From: JBOGFC01 sp050742155
GTDB lineage: Bacteria > Actinomycetota > Acidimicrobiia > Spongiisociales > JALYHC01
Reading direction: 5' to 3'
Assembly (NCBI GenBank): GCA_050742155.1
Contig: JBOGFC010000130.1
Span: 1 to 24,823 of the forward strand
Length of the DNA stretch: 24,823 nucleotides
The notes under the pieces are model-generated. The model searched no databases and was not told where the DNA came from. It worked only from the letters and a program-made list of their open reading frames with translations. Position 1 is the first letter of the stretch, and every line of letters starts with the position of its first letter. Shown here piece by piece: positions 7,103 through 14,473 of this stretch. The translations under genes were made by a program, and so were the position numbers.

Positions 7103-7764
7103 ACGAACGGATCATCCTGGCGACCACCGGCTGGGCGGTGGCCGTCGCGTGCGGAGGTGGCGGAGCCAGTCTCGCGACCGCGCCGCCTGAGACGGCTGCC
7201 CCGACCGTCTCGGTGGCGGCCCCCACCACCGGCGGGTCGGGCGAGGAGTGCCAGGCGGAGCGGCCGAGCGCCCGGTCGGAGGAGTGGGCGGTGCTCGGCA
7301 CGGCCGACTTCTCCTTCTCGGTGCCGGACTGGCCGGTGGTGCCCGCCGGCTCGGACGTGCCGGCCGACCTCCCCTTCGAGCAGGAGACCCTCGCCGAAGC
7401 GGGTGTGGGAGCCGAAGACCGGCTGGAGCCGATCGCCTTCACCGGTTACCCGGACACCTTGCCGGTGGTGATCGTGTTCGGGCTGGAGGGTGTCGGCTCC
7501 TCCCTGGAACCCGTCTACCAGCGACACGAGGATCGGTACCGCAACGCCCCCGACCTGGACGAGATGCTCCGCACCGGGCTGCGGACCTGTGTGGGCCGGG
7601 TGCCGGCGATTGGGCTCGAGCTCATCACGCAGGGCGCCTATCAGCAGGCCTGGTTCTTCCTCCATGACGACACCCTCTACCACCTCGACTTTGTGGCGGC
7701 CGACCCCATCGAAGCGCCCTTCCTCGACGAGATCCTCCGTACCTGGGAGTGGCGCGAGGGGTAG
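7099..7764 (+). CDS. Probable secreted lipoprotein, paralogue of the 9322-10419 product
   Basis: This 221-aa protein has a hydrophobic N-terminus ending in a plausible but weak lipobox (AVA before Cys18), then a Gly/Ala/Thr/Pro-rich linker to about residue 48 and a globular domain. Two cysteines, C51 in ECQAERPSA and C164 in LRTCVG, match cysteines in the paralogue encoded at 9322-10419 (GCQPDSPTA and LAACVAG). Both globular domains end in an LRTWxW motif. No enzymatic motif is visible. The start ATG overlaps the upstream stop (ATGA) and has GAGGGGAG upstream. It is likely anchored on the outer face of the membrane; the function is unknown. Confidence 0.8.
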   Translation: MNERIILATTGWAVAVACGGGGASLATAPPETAAPTVSVAAPTTGGSGEECQAERPSARSEEWAVLGTADFSFSVPDWPVVPAGSDVPADLPFEQETLAEAGVGAEDRLEPIAFTGYPDTLPVVIVFGLEGVGSSLEPVYQRHEDRYRNAPDLDEMLRTGLRTCVGRVPAIGLELITQGAYQQAWFFLHDDTLYHLDFVAADPIEAPFLDEILRTWEWREG

Positions 7765-7827
7765 CCCGCTTGCCCGGGAGGCCGAAGCAGGCCTCAGGAG
7801 GCATTCTCCCCGGTCAGCCCCCCGGAG

Positions 7828-7850
7828 GGCCAGGACCGTGGGGCCTGGCC
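7828..7850. terminator. GC-rich hairpin between convergent genes
   Basis: GGCCAGG (7828-7834) pairs perfectly with CCTGGCC (7844-7850) around a 9-base loop. It lies in the 106-bp gap between the converging stops at 7764 and 7871, so it could terminate both transcripts. There is no U tract. Confidence 0.55.
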
Positions 7851-7870
7851 TCGGCCGGGCGGGCTTGTCT

Positions 7871-8833
7871 TCACGAGCGAACGACGTCGACGTGGACCAC
7901 CTCTACCGGCTGATCGTCGACGAAGATCTCGATCCGATAGCGCCCGGGAGGCCTACCCCCGGCAGGCGGCGTCCAAGTGAGCTGGCCGTTGTCCACCACC
8001 CCATCCAGGACCAGCTCCACCTGTGCCATCTCCGTATCCGCTGGGAAACCCTCCACGTTCTCGTTGATGACCTCGAATCGAAGGGTGGTGCCGGCGGGTG
8101 GTGCGGAGCCGAACTGGTAGGTGACGTAGATCACCGGCGTGTCGGCCGCGAAGGTGGTGCCCTCGTTCCCGGAGCCGTCGGCCACCACCACCGCCGACCG
8201 ATCGAGACCGAAGGCGAGGAAGATCCCCCCCGCCAGGCCGGCCGCCACGACTGCCCCGGAGACGATGCGAGCCCAACGGGCGTAGGGGGCTTGGACGACC
8301 ACCGTGCCGGCCGCCAGGTCGCCGAGGCGCTGGTTGCGCTTGCTGACCAGCACCGAGATGGCCCCTACCAGGTAGAAGCCGATGCCGTCCACCAGCCGGA
8401 GCAGGTTGCGGATCAGGGCGGCCCGCAGGCCGACCCTCGAGTGGCCGGGGCGGCGGACCCTGATCCCGGCCACGACTTTACCGGGAGTGGCGCCCAGCCA
8501 CGCCTCCAGGCCGATCTGATAGGCGAACCAGCCGAGCACCGTGAGCGAGATGGCCGCCAAGGCTGGTCCCCCCTCCAGCTCGAATCCCGGCCCCGCTTGC
8601 CCGGCAATCGAGGCGACCACGCCACCGGCGGCCAGGAAGAAGGCCAAGCCGGCTGCCAGATCCGGCAAGGCGCCGAGCACCCGGCTGCCCAGCGGAGCGT
8701 AGGGAAGCTCGGGCTCAGTGACCTCCGCCGGGGGCGCAACTGGGGGGGTGCCGAGTCCGGGCTGGACTGCGTGGTCGGCGCCGGTGTGCCCGGTTGTGTG
8801 GGACCCCTGGGGGCCCTCGTGGTCGGTCTGCAT
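7871..8833 (-). CDS. RDD-family membrane protein with an extracellular beta-domain
   Basis: This 320-aa protein has a Pro/Gly-rich cytoplasmic N-terminus (1-45), then an RDD domain: GSRVLGALPDLA starts the first helix at about 49, GATPGKVVAGIRVRR is the conserved loop near 114-128, and RNLLRLVDGIGFY precedes the later helix. A further membrane helix lies at about 178-200, and the last ~115 residues are a predicted extracytoplasmic beta domain ending in the PPGRYRIEIFV pattern shared with other island proteins. RDD proteins are generally transporters or envelope proteins of unclear substrate. ATG 8833 is chosen over GTG 8836 because AGGAAGG sits at proper spacing. It is the last gene of a three-gene minus-strand operon and starts 15 bases after the preceding stop. 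Confidence 0.85.
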   Translation of the reverse strand: MQTDHEGPQGSHTTGHTGADHAVQPGLGTPPVAPPAEVTEPELPYAPLGSRVLGALPDLAAGLAFFLAAGGVVASIAGQAGPGFELEGGPALAAISLTVLGWFAYQIGLEAWLGATPGKVVAGIRVRRPGHSRVGLRAALIRNLLRLVDGIGFYLVGAISVLVSKRNQRLGDLAAGTVVVQAPYARWARIVSGAVVAAGLAGGIFLAFGLDRSAVVVADGSGNEGTTFAADTPVIYVTYQFGSAPPAGTTLRFEVINENVEGFPADTEMAQVELVLDGVVDNGQLTWTPPAGGRPPGRYRIEIFVDDQPVEVVHVDVVRS

Positions 8834-8848
8834 CACGAATCCTTCCTT

Positions 8849-9307
8849 CTAGCGCCGGGATCCCTGCATCGAACCCTCCAGCTTCTGGTCGGGGTCGTAG
8901 AGGATGCAGATGACCTCCCGGTCCCCGTCGGCCCAGGTCTCCGCCCTCGGGCTGATGGTCCCGTAGATGAACACCGAGTCCTCATACGGGATGCCCACGT
9001 ACCCTGCGAAGGCCTCCAGGCAGGCCTGCTCGGCAAAGGAGTCGACCTCCTCATCGCCCGGGTAGGCCTCCTCCGGCCCGGCCGGGTACTGGGGCAGGGC
9101 GAAGATCTCGTTGTCGTGGGCCTGCTGGCAGGGAACCGCCTCCACGTCGACGACGGCCGAGAGGTCCTCAGGGTCGTTGAAGCAGTCCCCCACCTCGACC
9201 TCGAAGGCGGAGACCCTCCCTTCCTCGACGACGGTGCCGCCCTCACCTCGGGTGGCTTCCCCGCAGGCCGACACCACGACCAGAAGTGCCAGTGCGATCG
9301 CTCTCAT
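8849..9307 (-). CDS. Lipoprotein with Septum_form-type domain
   Basis: This 152-aa protein begins with a short signal peptide and lipobox VVSAC (Cys about 15). The rest fits the actinobacterial septum-formation (Septum_form) domain: VGDCFNDP, VEAVPCQQAHDNEIF, a conserved YPG, EQACLEAF, a W-x-DGDREVICI segment and a terminal GSMQGS. In other actinobacteria this domain occurs in membrane-associated proteins linked by annotation to septation; its molecular role is poorly defined. The open frame continues upstream, but ATG 9307 starts the signal peptide and has GGGAG at correct spacing. It lies in an operon, 14 bases after the upstream lipoprotein and 15 bases before the RDD gene. Confidence 0.85.
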   Translation of the reverse strand: MRAIALALLVVVSACGEATRGEGGTVVEEGRVSAFEVEVGDCFNDPEDLSAVVDVEAVPCQQAHDNEIFALPQYPAGPEEAYPGDEEVDSFAEQACLEAFAGYVGIPYEDSVFIYGTISPRAETWADGDREVICILYDPDQKLEGSMQGSRR

Positions 9308-9321
9308 CTCGCTCCCTTTCC

Positions 9322-10419
9322 TCACGATCCCTCCACGGTGAAGGAGAGCGTCACCGTGACGCCCGTCTCGAGCGCCTCCAGAACGACCTCGTAGCTGCCC
9401 GGCGGGAAGCCCTCGGAGGGGGGGCTGAGCCAATTGGCTCCCCAGTTACCTTCCGGGACCGTGTTCGAGCCCTCCCCCAGCACCTCGGCGCCTCGGCGGA
9501 ACGTCACCCGGATCTCTCCCACCACTCCCTGGTAGACGACGTAAATGGTGTCGAAGGGAGCGAAGGTGGAGGTAAAGGTGGCCGGGTCGGGAGCCGGCAG
9601 CGCGAAGTCGGCGGACGAGGCGGTGTGGGCCTCGAAGGTCACCGCCTCACCCACGGTCTCGGCTTCGTCCTCCGTCCATCGCCAGGTGCGGAGGAACTCC
9701 TCGAAGATGGCGACGGATTCGGTGTCTTCCCCCGAGACCTCGGTCAGCTGGAGGTCGTAGAGGATGCCCTCGTGCACCACGTAGTAGTCCTGGGCGTAGA
9801 TCGAGTCGGCCTCCACGTTGGGCGGGGCCTCGGTCAAGAGCTCCGCCCCCAGGGACGGCTCTCCCGCCACGCAGGCGGCCAGGTCGGTGCGGAGGATCTC
9901 CCGAACCTCGGGCAGCTCCTCGGATCTGGCGATCATGCGGCGGTGAATCTCCTCGATGGGGGAGGTGACCCCACTCCACTCGTGCACCCCGATGGTCGTG
10001 GTGTCTGAGCGCACCAGCACCAGCAGGACCTCGGCATCGTCCGAGAGCCCCGTCTCGGCAAAGGTCTCAGCATCGAGAAGGCCACCCGCCGGGAAGCGCA
10101 ACTCGCCGGTCAGGTTGCCCCACGCCGATGGATACCCGAACCCGTAGGCCGTGCCGGTGGGGAAGAAGATCGTCCAGTCCGAAGAAAGCGCCGTTGGGGA
10201 GTCGGGCTGGCAGCCTTCCCCCATCGCGGGGGCCGGGCCGGCGGTCGTGACGGGGGCGGCCTGGGTAGTGGCAGGGGCGGCCGCGGCGGTGGTCTCGGTA
10301 GGGGTGGTGGACTCCGAGGCTTGTGGTTGCACCGACGTGGCCGGCTGGGCGCTCGGACCACCACAAGCGGCCAGCAGCAAAGCCGTCAGGCCGACCACGA
10401 TCGTCAGGCGATCTCCCAC
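9322..10419 (-). CDS. Secreted lipoprotein with Ala/Thr/Pro linker and C-terminal beta-domain
   Basis: This 365-aa protein starts with a signal peptide and good lipobox LLAAC (Cys19), followed by a roughly 45-residue Ala/Thr/Pro-rich linker. A globular domain (about 68-245) is homologous to the 7099-7764 product: GCQPDSPTA, LAACVAG and FLRTWRW align. A C-terminal beta domain (about 265-365) holds IYVVYQG and ends PPGSYEVVLEA, resembling the RDD protein's extracellular domain. The frame is open upstream, but the repeat promoter box (10426-10470) lies inside that extension, so GTG 10419 is preferred. It begins seven bases after a TGTGAT -10-like hexamer and is probably leaderless, though GGGAGG abuts it. 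It is first in a three-gene operon. The function is unknown. Confidence 0.82.
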   Translation of the reverse strand: MGDRLTIVVGLTALLLAACGGPSAQPATSVQPQASESTTPTETTAAAAPATTQAAPVTTAGPAPAMGEGCQPDSPTALSSDWTIFFPTGTAYGFGYPSAWGNLTGELRFPAGGLLDAETFAETGLSDDAEVLLVLVRSDTTTIGVHEWSGVTSPIEEIHRRMIARSEELPEVREILRTDLAACVAGEPSLGAELLTEAPPNVEADSIYAQDYYVVHEGILYDLQLTEVSGEDTESVAIFEEFLRTWRWTEDEAETVGEAVTFEAHTASSADFALPAPDPATFTSTFAPFDTIYVVYQGVVGEIRVTFRRGAEVLGEGSNTVPEGNWGANWLSPPSEGFPPGSYEVVLEALETGVTVTLSFTVEGS

Positions 10420-10425
10420 CCTCCC

Positions 10426-10470
10426 ATCACACCATCGCCGAGTTGAACGGGAGGCAAACACGAGTTGAAC
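10426..10470 (-). promoter_or_regulatory. 11-bp direct-repeat promoter box, copy G
   Basis: Read on the minus strand the units are GTTCAACTCGT (from 10470), GTTTGCCTCCC (from 10459) and GTTCAACTCGG (from 10448). Ten bases after the last heptamer is TGTGAT (10431-10426), identical to the hexamer in copy E. The start codon at 10419 lies six bases beyond it. The copy is back to back with copy B, only 12 bp away. Confidence 0.8.
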
Positions 10471-10482
10471 GCGGACGAGGCG

Positions 10483-10527
10483 ATTCAACTCCCGTCGCGC
10501 CGCCGTTCAATCGCCGGCCGGCACGCT
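10483..10527 (+). promoter_or_regulatory. 11-bp direct-repeat promoter box, copy B
   Basis: The units are ATTCAACTCCC at 10483, GTCGCGCCGCC at 10494 and GTTCAATCGCC at 10505. The hexamer at the conserved -10 position is CACGCT (10522-10527), a weak match; TATGAG at 10535-10540 is an alternative -10. It drives the plus-strand gene at 10554, divergently from copy G. Confidence 0.72.
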
Positions 10528-10553
10528 GACCTCACTATGAGGCAGGGCTGCGG

Positions 10554-11168
10554 ATGAACAGGGTGCTCGGGATAGCCACCATGTCCGGTGGGGCGGCCCT
10601 GGTCATCCACATCCTCTCCGGGGTCTCCCTGCGGATGGGCCTGGCCGTCGCCGCGGCGACGGTGGCGGCGGTGGGCCGATCGGTCTGGCAGCGAGCCTCC
10701 AGCGCCCAGCGCGGCCATCTGAAGCTGGCCCTCGAGGTGGGAGTGATCTCGGGACTGATAGCCACCGGTGTCTACGACCTGACTCGAACGCTTCTCTCCC
10801 AGCTCGACACCTCGCCCTACGACCCCTTCGAGGCCGTGCGGATGTTCGGGGTGGTCCTGGCCGGCCCGTCGGCATCCCCGGCTCTCGGCTACGCGGTCGG
10901 GACGGGCTTCCACCTCCTCAACGGGGTGGCCTTCGGGACGGCCTTCTGCCTCCTCTTCGGCCGGCGCGGCCTGGTGGCGGGGATCGGATGGGGGCTGTTC
11001 CTGGAGCTCTTCCAGATCACCCTGTATCCGGGCTGGCTGGACATCCGCGCCTACCGGGAGTTCGCCCAGATCTCCGCCCTGTCGCATGTGGCCTACGGGG
11101 CGACGCTGGGGCTCACGTCCCGGAGCCTGTTGGAACGGTGGTCGCAAGGAGGAGGCATGCATGCCTGA
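10554..11168 (+). CDS. Unrecognised polytopic membrane protein
   Basis: This 204-aa protein has about five hydrophobic segments (roughly 4-24, 28-41, 56-76, 115-145 and 145-165) and a short polar C-terminus. I recognise no catalytic motif; the HLLNGVAFGTAF and GWGLFLELFQITLYPGW stretches are the most distinctive. It sits 26 bp downstream of promoter box B and overlaps the next gene by eight bases, so the two membrane proteins form a two-gene unit. The function is unknown. Confidence 0.78.
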   Translation: MNRVLGIATMSGGAALVIHILSGVSLRMGLAVAAATVAAVGRSVWQRASSAQRGHLKLALEVGVISGLIATGVYDLTRTLLSQLDTSPYDPFEAVRMFGVVLAGPSASPALGYAVGTGFHLLNGVAFGTAFCLLFGRRGLVAGIGWGLFLELFQITLYPGWLDIRAYREFAQISALSHVAYGATLGLTSRSLLERWSQGGGMHA

Positions 11169-11769
11169 TCCCCGATCCTCAGTCCACTCCGGAGGATCCG
11201 CTGGCCGAACGTGGTACTTAGTGGCGGTGCTGGTGGCCCTGGCCGGCCTGGTGGTGGCCGGGCTGGTGGTGTGGAGAACCCTTTCGGAGGCAGGGGCCGA
11301 CATCCAGCGGCTGGTCGTCCCCGGCCAGGCGGAGCTCGTCTTGGACCCACCCGGGACCTACACCATCTACTACGAGCACCGCAGCGTCGTGGACGGCCGG
11401 GTGTTCGCCACGGCCGGCACCGACGTGTCGGCGCTGCAGGTGTCGGTCGAGGAGGTCGCCACCGGTGAAGGGGTGTCCCTGACCCCACCAAGCGGCAACG
11501 TCCAGTACGAGTTCGGAGCCCATGCCGGGCGGGCCGTGTTCAACTTCCCGGTGGAGGAGCCGGGCGGCTACCTCATCTCGGCCGGGTATCCGGAAGGATC
11601 GGCAGGCCCCGAGGTGGTGCTGGCCGTCGGCCAGGGGGTGGGGCGCAGGATCGCCACCGGGCTCTTGGCCGGGATCGGCATCCCCTTCGTGGCCTTCGGG
11701 CTGGCGGTGGCCATCGCCGTGGTCACCTACGTAAGACGGCGACGGGCAAAGGCCCGCCCGGCCACATGA
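11161..11769 (+). CDS. Unrecognised membrane-anchored protein with an extracellular domain
   Basis: This 202-aa protein has one membrane helix near 20-42, an extracytoplasmic beta-rich domain (about 50-165; LDPPGTYTIYYEH, EEPGGYLISAGYP) and a second helix near 170-192 ending in a basic tail RRRRAKAR. The predicted topology places both termini inside. The frame is open upstream of ATG 11161, but that ATG has GGAGGAGG six bases away and overlaps the preceding gene by eight bases. The PPGTY and PGGY elements recall the beta domains of other proteins in this island. The function is unknown. Confidence 0.78.
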   Translation: MPDPRSSVHSGGSAGRTWYLVAVLVALAGLVVAGLVVWRTLSEAGADIQRLVVPGQAELVLDPPGTYTIYYEHRSVVDGRVFATAGTDVSALQVSVEEVATGEGVSLTPPSGNVQYEFGAHAGRAVFNFPVEEPGGYLISAGYPEGSAGPEVVLAVGQGVGRRIATGLLAGIGIPFVAFGLAVAIAVVTYVRRRRAKARPAT

Positions 11770-11784
11770 GCCCGGCCTCCCGGC

Positions 11785-11829
11785 GTTTAATCGCTGTCGC
11801 GGTCCAGTTCAACTCACGCATGGTGAGAT
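11785..11829 (+). promoter_or_regulatory. 11-bp direct-repeat promoter box, copy D
   Basis: The units are GTTTAATCGCT at 11785, GTCGCGGTCCA at 11796 and GTTCAACTCAC at 11807. After ten bases comes TGAGAT (11824-11829). The downstream gene starts at 11881, giving a leader of about 45 bases. Confidence 0.72.
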
Positions 11830-11880
11830 GGGCGAGGTGAAGGGAGGAAGGGTGCACCTGACTGGAAGGCACGGCCGGGC

Positions 11881-12807
11881 ATGATGGAGGTCTGTCGCGT
11901 CTGCGAGCGGCCCGGCACCCACCGCCTCGGCTCCTATGCCTTCTGCGACACGCATTACGAGCGGGCTCGCCGGGGGCGGGGCAGCCTGTGGGGGGCCGAC
12001 CTGGTCTCCGTCCTGGTGCTGGTGGCCCTGGTGGTGGTGATGGGGGTGCTCGACCCCCTCCTCGAGGGAGCCCTCGGGCCAACCGCTCTCTTTTGGGTGG
12101 GGCTGGCGCTGGCGGTGATCGCCTCGGCGGTGTGGCTGGCCTTCTTCTACCGGCGCGACCGCCTGGAGCCGGAGCCCAAGGGCATGGTGCTGCAGGTCTT
12201 CGTCCTAGCCGCGCTGCTGGCCGCGGCGGTGGGCAATCCGGTGGCCGACAACGTGTACCGGGTGTCGGATTGGCTCTACCGCACGAACTGGGCCCAGATC
12301 CTGGGCGGGGTGCTGGTGCTGGGCTTCAGCCAGGAGTTCCTCAAGTACGCGGCGGTGCGCTTCTCCGTCTACTCCTCCGCGGAGTTCGACGAGCGCACCG
12401 ACGGCATCATCTACGGGACCGCCGCCGGCCTGGGCTACGCCCTGGTGCTCAACGTCGCCCTGGTGCTCGACTCCGGCGGGGTCGACCTCGGGGCCGGCTC
12501 CATCCGCATCGTGCTGACCGCCCTGGCCCACGCCAGCTTCGCCGGCATCACCGGCTATTTCCTCGGCCGCCAGAAGCTGGAGGCTCGCCCCCTGTGGTGG
12601 ATGCCGCTCGGGGTGTCGGTGGCGGCGGTCCTCAACGGCCTCTTCTTCTACCTGCGGGGGGCGGTGGCCCAGGGAGGCATCGGTCCGGCCGGGGGAGTGG
12701 CCAATCCCTGGGCCGGCCTGGCGCTGGCCGGGGCGCTGGCCGTCCTGGTGGCCTGGGGCCTCTCGGCCCTCATTCGCCGTGATCTGGCCGCGGCGGAGGC
12801 CTCCTAG
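11881..12807 (+). CDS. PrsW-like intramembrane protease with N-terminal zinc-ribbon-like motif
   Basis: This 308-aa protein has a small cytoplasmic N-terminus with C5-x2-C8 and C22-x2-H25, likely a zinc knuckle, followed by about eight membrane helices. PrsW-family landmarks are FYRRDRLEPEPKG (89-101), a QEFLK motif at 151-155 where the family has EExxK, DERTDGIIYGTAAGLGYA (170-187) and AHASFAGITGY (216-226). PrsW of Bacillus subtilis cleaves the anti-sigma factor RsiW; the substrate here is unknown. Gln151 replaces the first of the two glutamates usually considered catalytic, so activity is uncertain. No strong Shine-Dalgarno is seen near the ATG; GGAAGG lies about 11 bases upstream. Its stop codon is inside the left end of a 168-bp palindrome. 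Confidence 0.85.
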   Translation: MMEVCRVCERPGTHRLGSYAFCDTHYERARRGRGSLWGADLVSVLVLVALVVVMGVLDPLLEGALGPTALFWVGLALAVIASAVWLAFFYRRDRLEPEPKGMVLQVFVLAALLAAAVGNPVADNVYRVSDWLYRTNWAQILGGVLVLGFSQEFLKYAAVRFSVYSSAEFDERTDGIIYGTAAGLGYALVLNVALVLDSGGVDLGAGSIRIVLTALAHASFAGITGYFLGRQKLEARPLWWMPLGVSVAAVLNGLFFYLRGAVAQGGIGPAGGVANPWAGLALAGALAVLVAWGLSALIRRDLAAAEAS

Positions 12808-12971
12808 TGCACCGACCCGCAAGTCCCGCACGCATCTCGCCGGGTCTCGCCGCCCGCGGCTGTGTCCTCCTCCTCGACGCATCTGCCCGATGCGCCTTCG
12901 TCGTGCGTCCTTGCCGGGAACGCCGAGCCCTCGGCGACTATGCGCACGCTACTTACGGGACGGAGCACTAG
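12804..12971. repeat. 168-bp end-to-end imperfect palindrome with ~32-bp terminal inverted arms
   Basis: The left arm 12804-12835 (starting CTAGTGCACCG) and the reverse complement of 12940-12971 (starting CTAGTGCTCCG) agree at 25 of 32 positions. Between them the complementarity continues more weakly to a central hairpin CGCATC / GATGCG with loop TGCCC (12884-12888), at the midpoint of the element. The upstream stop TAG lies in the left end, and the downstream GTG start begins on the last base of the right end. It could be a MITE-like insertion or a structured RNA element. Confidence 0.75.
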
Positions 12972-13546
12972 TGGCGGCCGTCCCGGCCTCCGCTGCTCGC
13001 CCCGCACGGCTCAATGACTGGTCGTCGGTGTGGGCGGTGGTGGCGGTCACCCTCCTGGCTCTGCTGGCCGGCTGGGTGGTCCGGAGCGCGGTCGAGAACC
13101 GGTCGCGGCTGGTGGAGGGGAGCGAGGTGACCGCCGCCGTCCCAGCCGGCTGGATGGTGCAGGAAGGCTTCGATGAGCTGCGCCTGGTGACCTGGAACGC
13201 CCCGGTGCCCGAGGAGCGCTACAGCGTGAGCGTGCTCCCCGAGGCCGGCGCCCCCATCGATGCCGCCGCCGAGCGCAATCGCCGGCGCGCCCAGCTGCTG
13301 GGGACCTATCGCCTGCTGGAGGAGATGCCGGTCGTCATCGACGGCCGGGATGGCTATCGGGTCGGCTTCGCCTACGTGCCTACCGGCCGCCCGGGCCTCC
13401 CCACCGTCGTCCAGGGCGTGGACTACTACTACCAAGAGGACGGAGCGGTGACGGTGGTCTCGCTCGAAGCTCCCCAGGATCGCTTCACCCGGGCTCTTCC
13501 CCGCTTCCTTCGGTTCCTGGCCTCGGTGGAGGTGGGGGGATCGTGA
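12971..13546 (+). CDS. Unrecognised membrane-anchored extracellular protein
   Basis: This 191-aa protein has a cytoplasmic N-terminus of about 17 residues, one membrane helix at about 18-40 (VWAVVAVTLLALLAGWVV) and an extracytoplasmic domain. The domain layout, PAGWMVQEGFDELRLVTW early, YRVGFAYVP in the middle and FTRALPRFLRFLASVE at the end, resembles lipoprotein-type PsbP/DcrB-like folds, but that is a weak impression. The frame is open further upstream; GTG 12971 is preferred because GGAG lies five bases before it and because the upstream extension is encoded by the 168-bp palindrome. The stop overlaps the next gene (GTGA). Confidence 0.72.
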   Translation: MAAVPASAARPARLNDWSSVWAVVAVTLLALLAGWVVRSAVENRSRLVEGSEVTAAVPAGWMVQEGFDELRLVTWNAPVPEERYSVSVLPEAGAPIDAAAERNRRRAQLLGTYRLLEEMPVVIDGRDGYRVGFAYVPTGRPGLPTVVQGVDYYYQEDGAVTVVSLEAPQDRFTRALPRFLRFLASVEVGGS

Positions 13547-14460
13547 GGCCGCTGAAAGGCTTCTTCCCCCTGCTGGTGGTGATGGCTGCTTCCTGCACCC
13601 AGGCCGGCCAGGTGGAGGTGACCACCACCCTGAGCGCCGCTACTCAGCCTCCCACGTCCACCACCGTGGCGGCCACCACCACCGAGGCCACCACGGCCAC
13701 CACCCAGCCGACCACCACCACCACGGTGGAGGAGGAAGCCGGCGTTCAGGGAACCGGCCAGGAGGTCCTCACCTTCAATGGCTGGGCGACCCGCCTGGAC
13801 GAGAACGGCTGCCCAGCCGACCCGGTCGAGAGCTACCCCACCGGCACGACCCAGATGCTGTCCGATTTCCTCTATGCCGGGATGACCGACGGCCAGGACG
13901 TCTACTACGAATGGACCCTCGACGACCGTCAGCTGCTCTTCACCGAGCTGACCACATGGGCGTTCGGGCCTGAGGGCGAATGCCTCTGGTTCGAGCTGAC
14001 CGACCCCGGCGGAGTCCCCGACGGTACCTATGCGCTCGCCATCTTCGCCGGGACCGGGCCCGAGGGCCGGCCGATCGGCAACGCCGCCACCTCCGTAGGA
14101 GGAGTGGCGGAGCAGCAGGAGGCCGAGGGGATCGCCTTCGAGGGGCGGATCGTGGACCTGGACACCGGCTTGGGCATCCCCGGGGCGATGTTCTGCGTCC
14201 TCGAGCTGCCCGAGGGGATGACCGCGGAGGAGGCGATCGAGAACTTCTTCACCGTCCGTGACATGGACCTGGTGGCCGCCTTTACCAGCACCGATGCCGA
14301 GGGGTTCTACCGGCTGGGCGGCTTGCCGCGGGCGGACCAATACCCCCTGGTGGTAGAGGCCATCGACTACGAGGCCGTAGCGGGTACCCTCGAGCTGCTC
14401 CCGGACGATCCCGAGACGGGCACCGTCGAGCTGGAGGACATCGCAATGGTGCGCCGGTAG
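13543..14460 (+). CDS. Lipoprotein with Thr-rich linker, beta-domain and carboxypeptidase-regulatory-like domain
   Basis: This 305-aa protein begins with a signal peptide and lipobox MAASC (Cys18). A Thr/Ala-rich linker (about 25-65) leads to a domain (70-190) with FNGWATRLDENGCPAD, YAGMTDGQDVYYEWTLDD and VPDGTYALAIF, then a C-terminal domain (195-305) of carboxypeptidase-regulatory type (EGRIVDLDTGLGIPGA, STDAEGFYRL, VELEDIAMV). Both domains are repeated in the next gene, which carries an extra protease domain, so the two are tandem paralogues. The GTG start overlaps the upstream stop. It is probably exposed on the outer membrane face; binding rather than catalysis is inferred from the domain types. 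Confidence 0.83.
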   Translation: MRPLKGFFPLLVVMAASCTQAGQVEVTTTLSAATQPPTSTTVAATTTEATTATTQPTTTTTVEEEAGVQGTGQEVLTFNGWATRLDENGCPADPVESYPTGTTQMLSDFLYAGMTDGQDVYYEWTLDDRQLLFTELTTWAFGPEGECLWFELTDPGGVPDGTYALAIFAGTGPEGRPIGNAATSVGGVAEQQEAEGIAFEGRIVDLDTGLGIPGAMFCVLELPEGMTAEEAIENFFTVRDMDLVAAFTSTDAEGFYRLGGLPRADQYPLVVEAIDYEAVAGTLELLPDDPETGTVELEDIAMVRR

Positions 14461-14473
14461 GGACCGGCCGCGC

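Noticed and set aside
7490..9394. A 634-codon plus-strand open frame across the convergent and minus-strand genes
   Set aside because: Its translation is low-complexity His/Gly/Asp/Arg-rich, it has no family motifs, and it runs antisense to three genes with signal peptides, ribosome binding sites and recognisable domains.
11538..11551. GTTCAACTTCCCGG inside the 11161-11769 gene, resembling a half box
   Set aside because: It is a single heptamer without a partner at 11 or 22 bp and it encodes a normal stretch of the protein.
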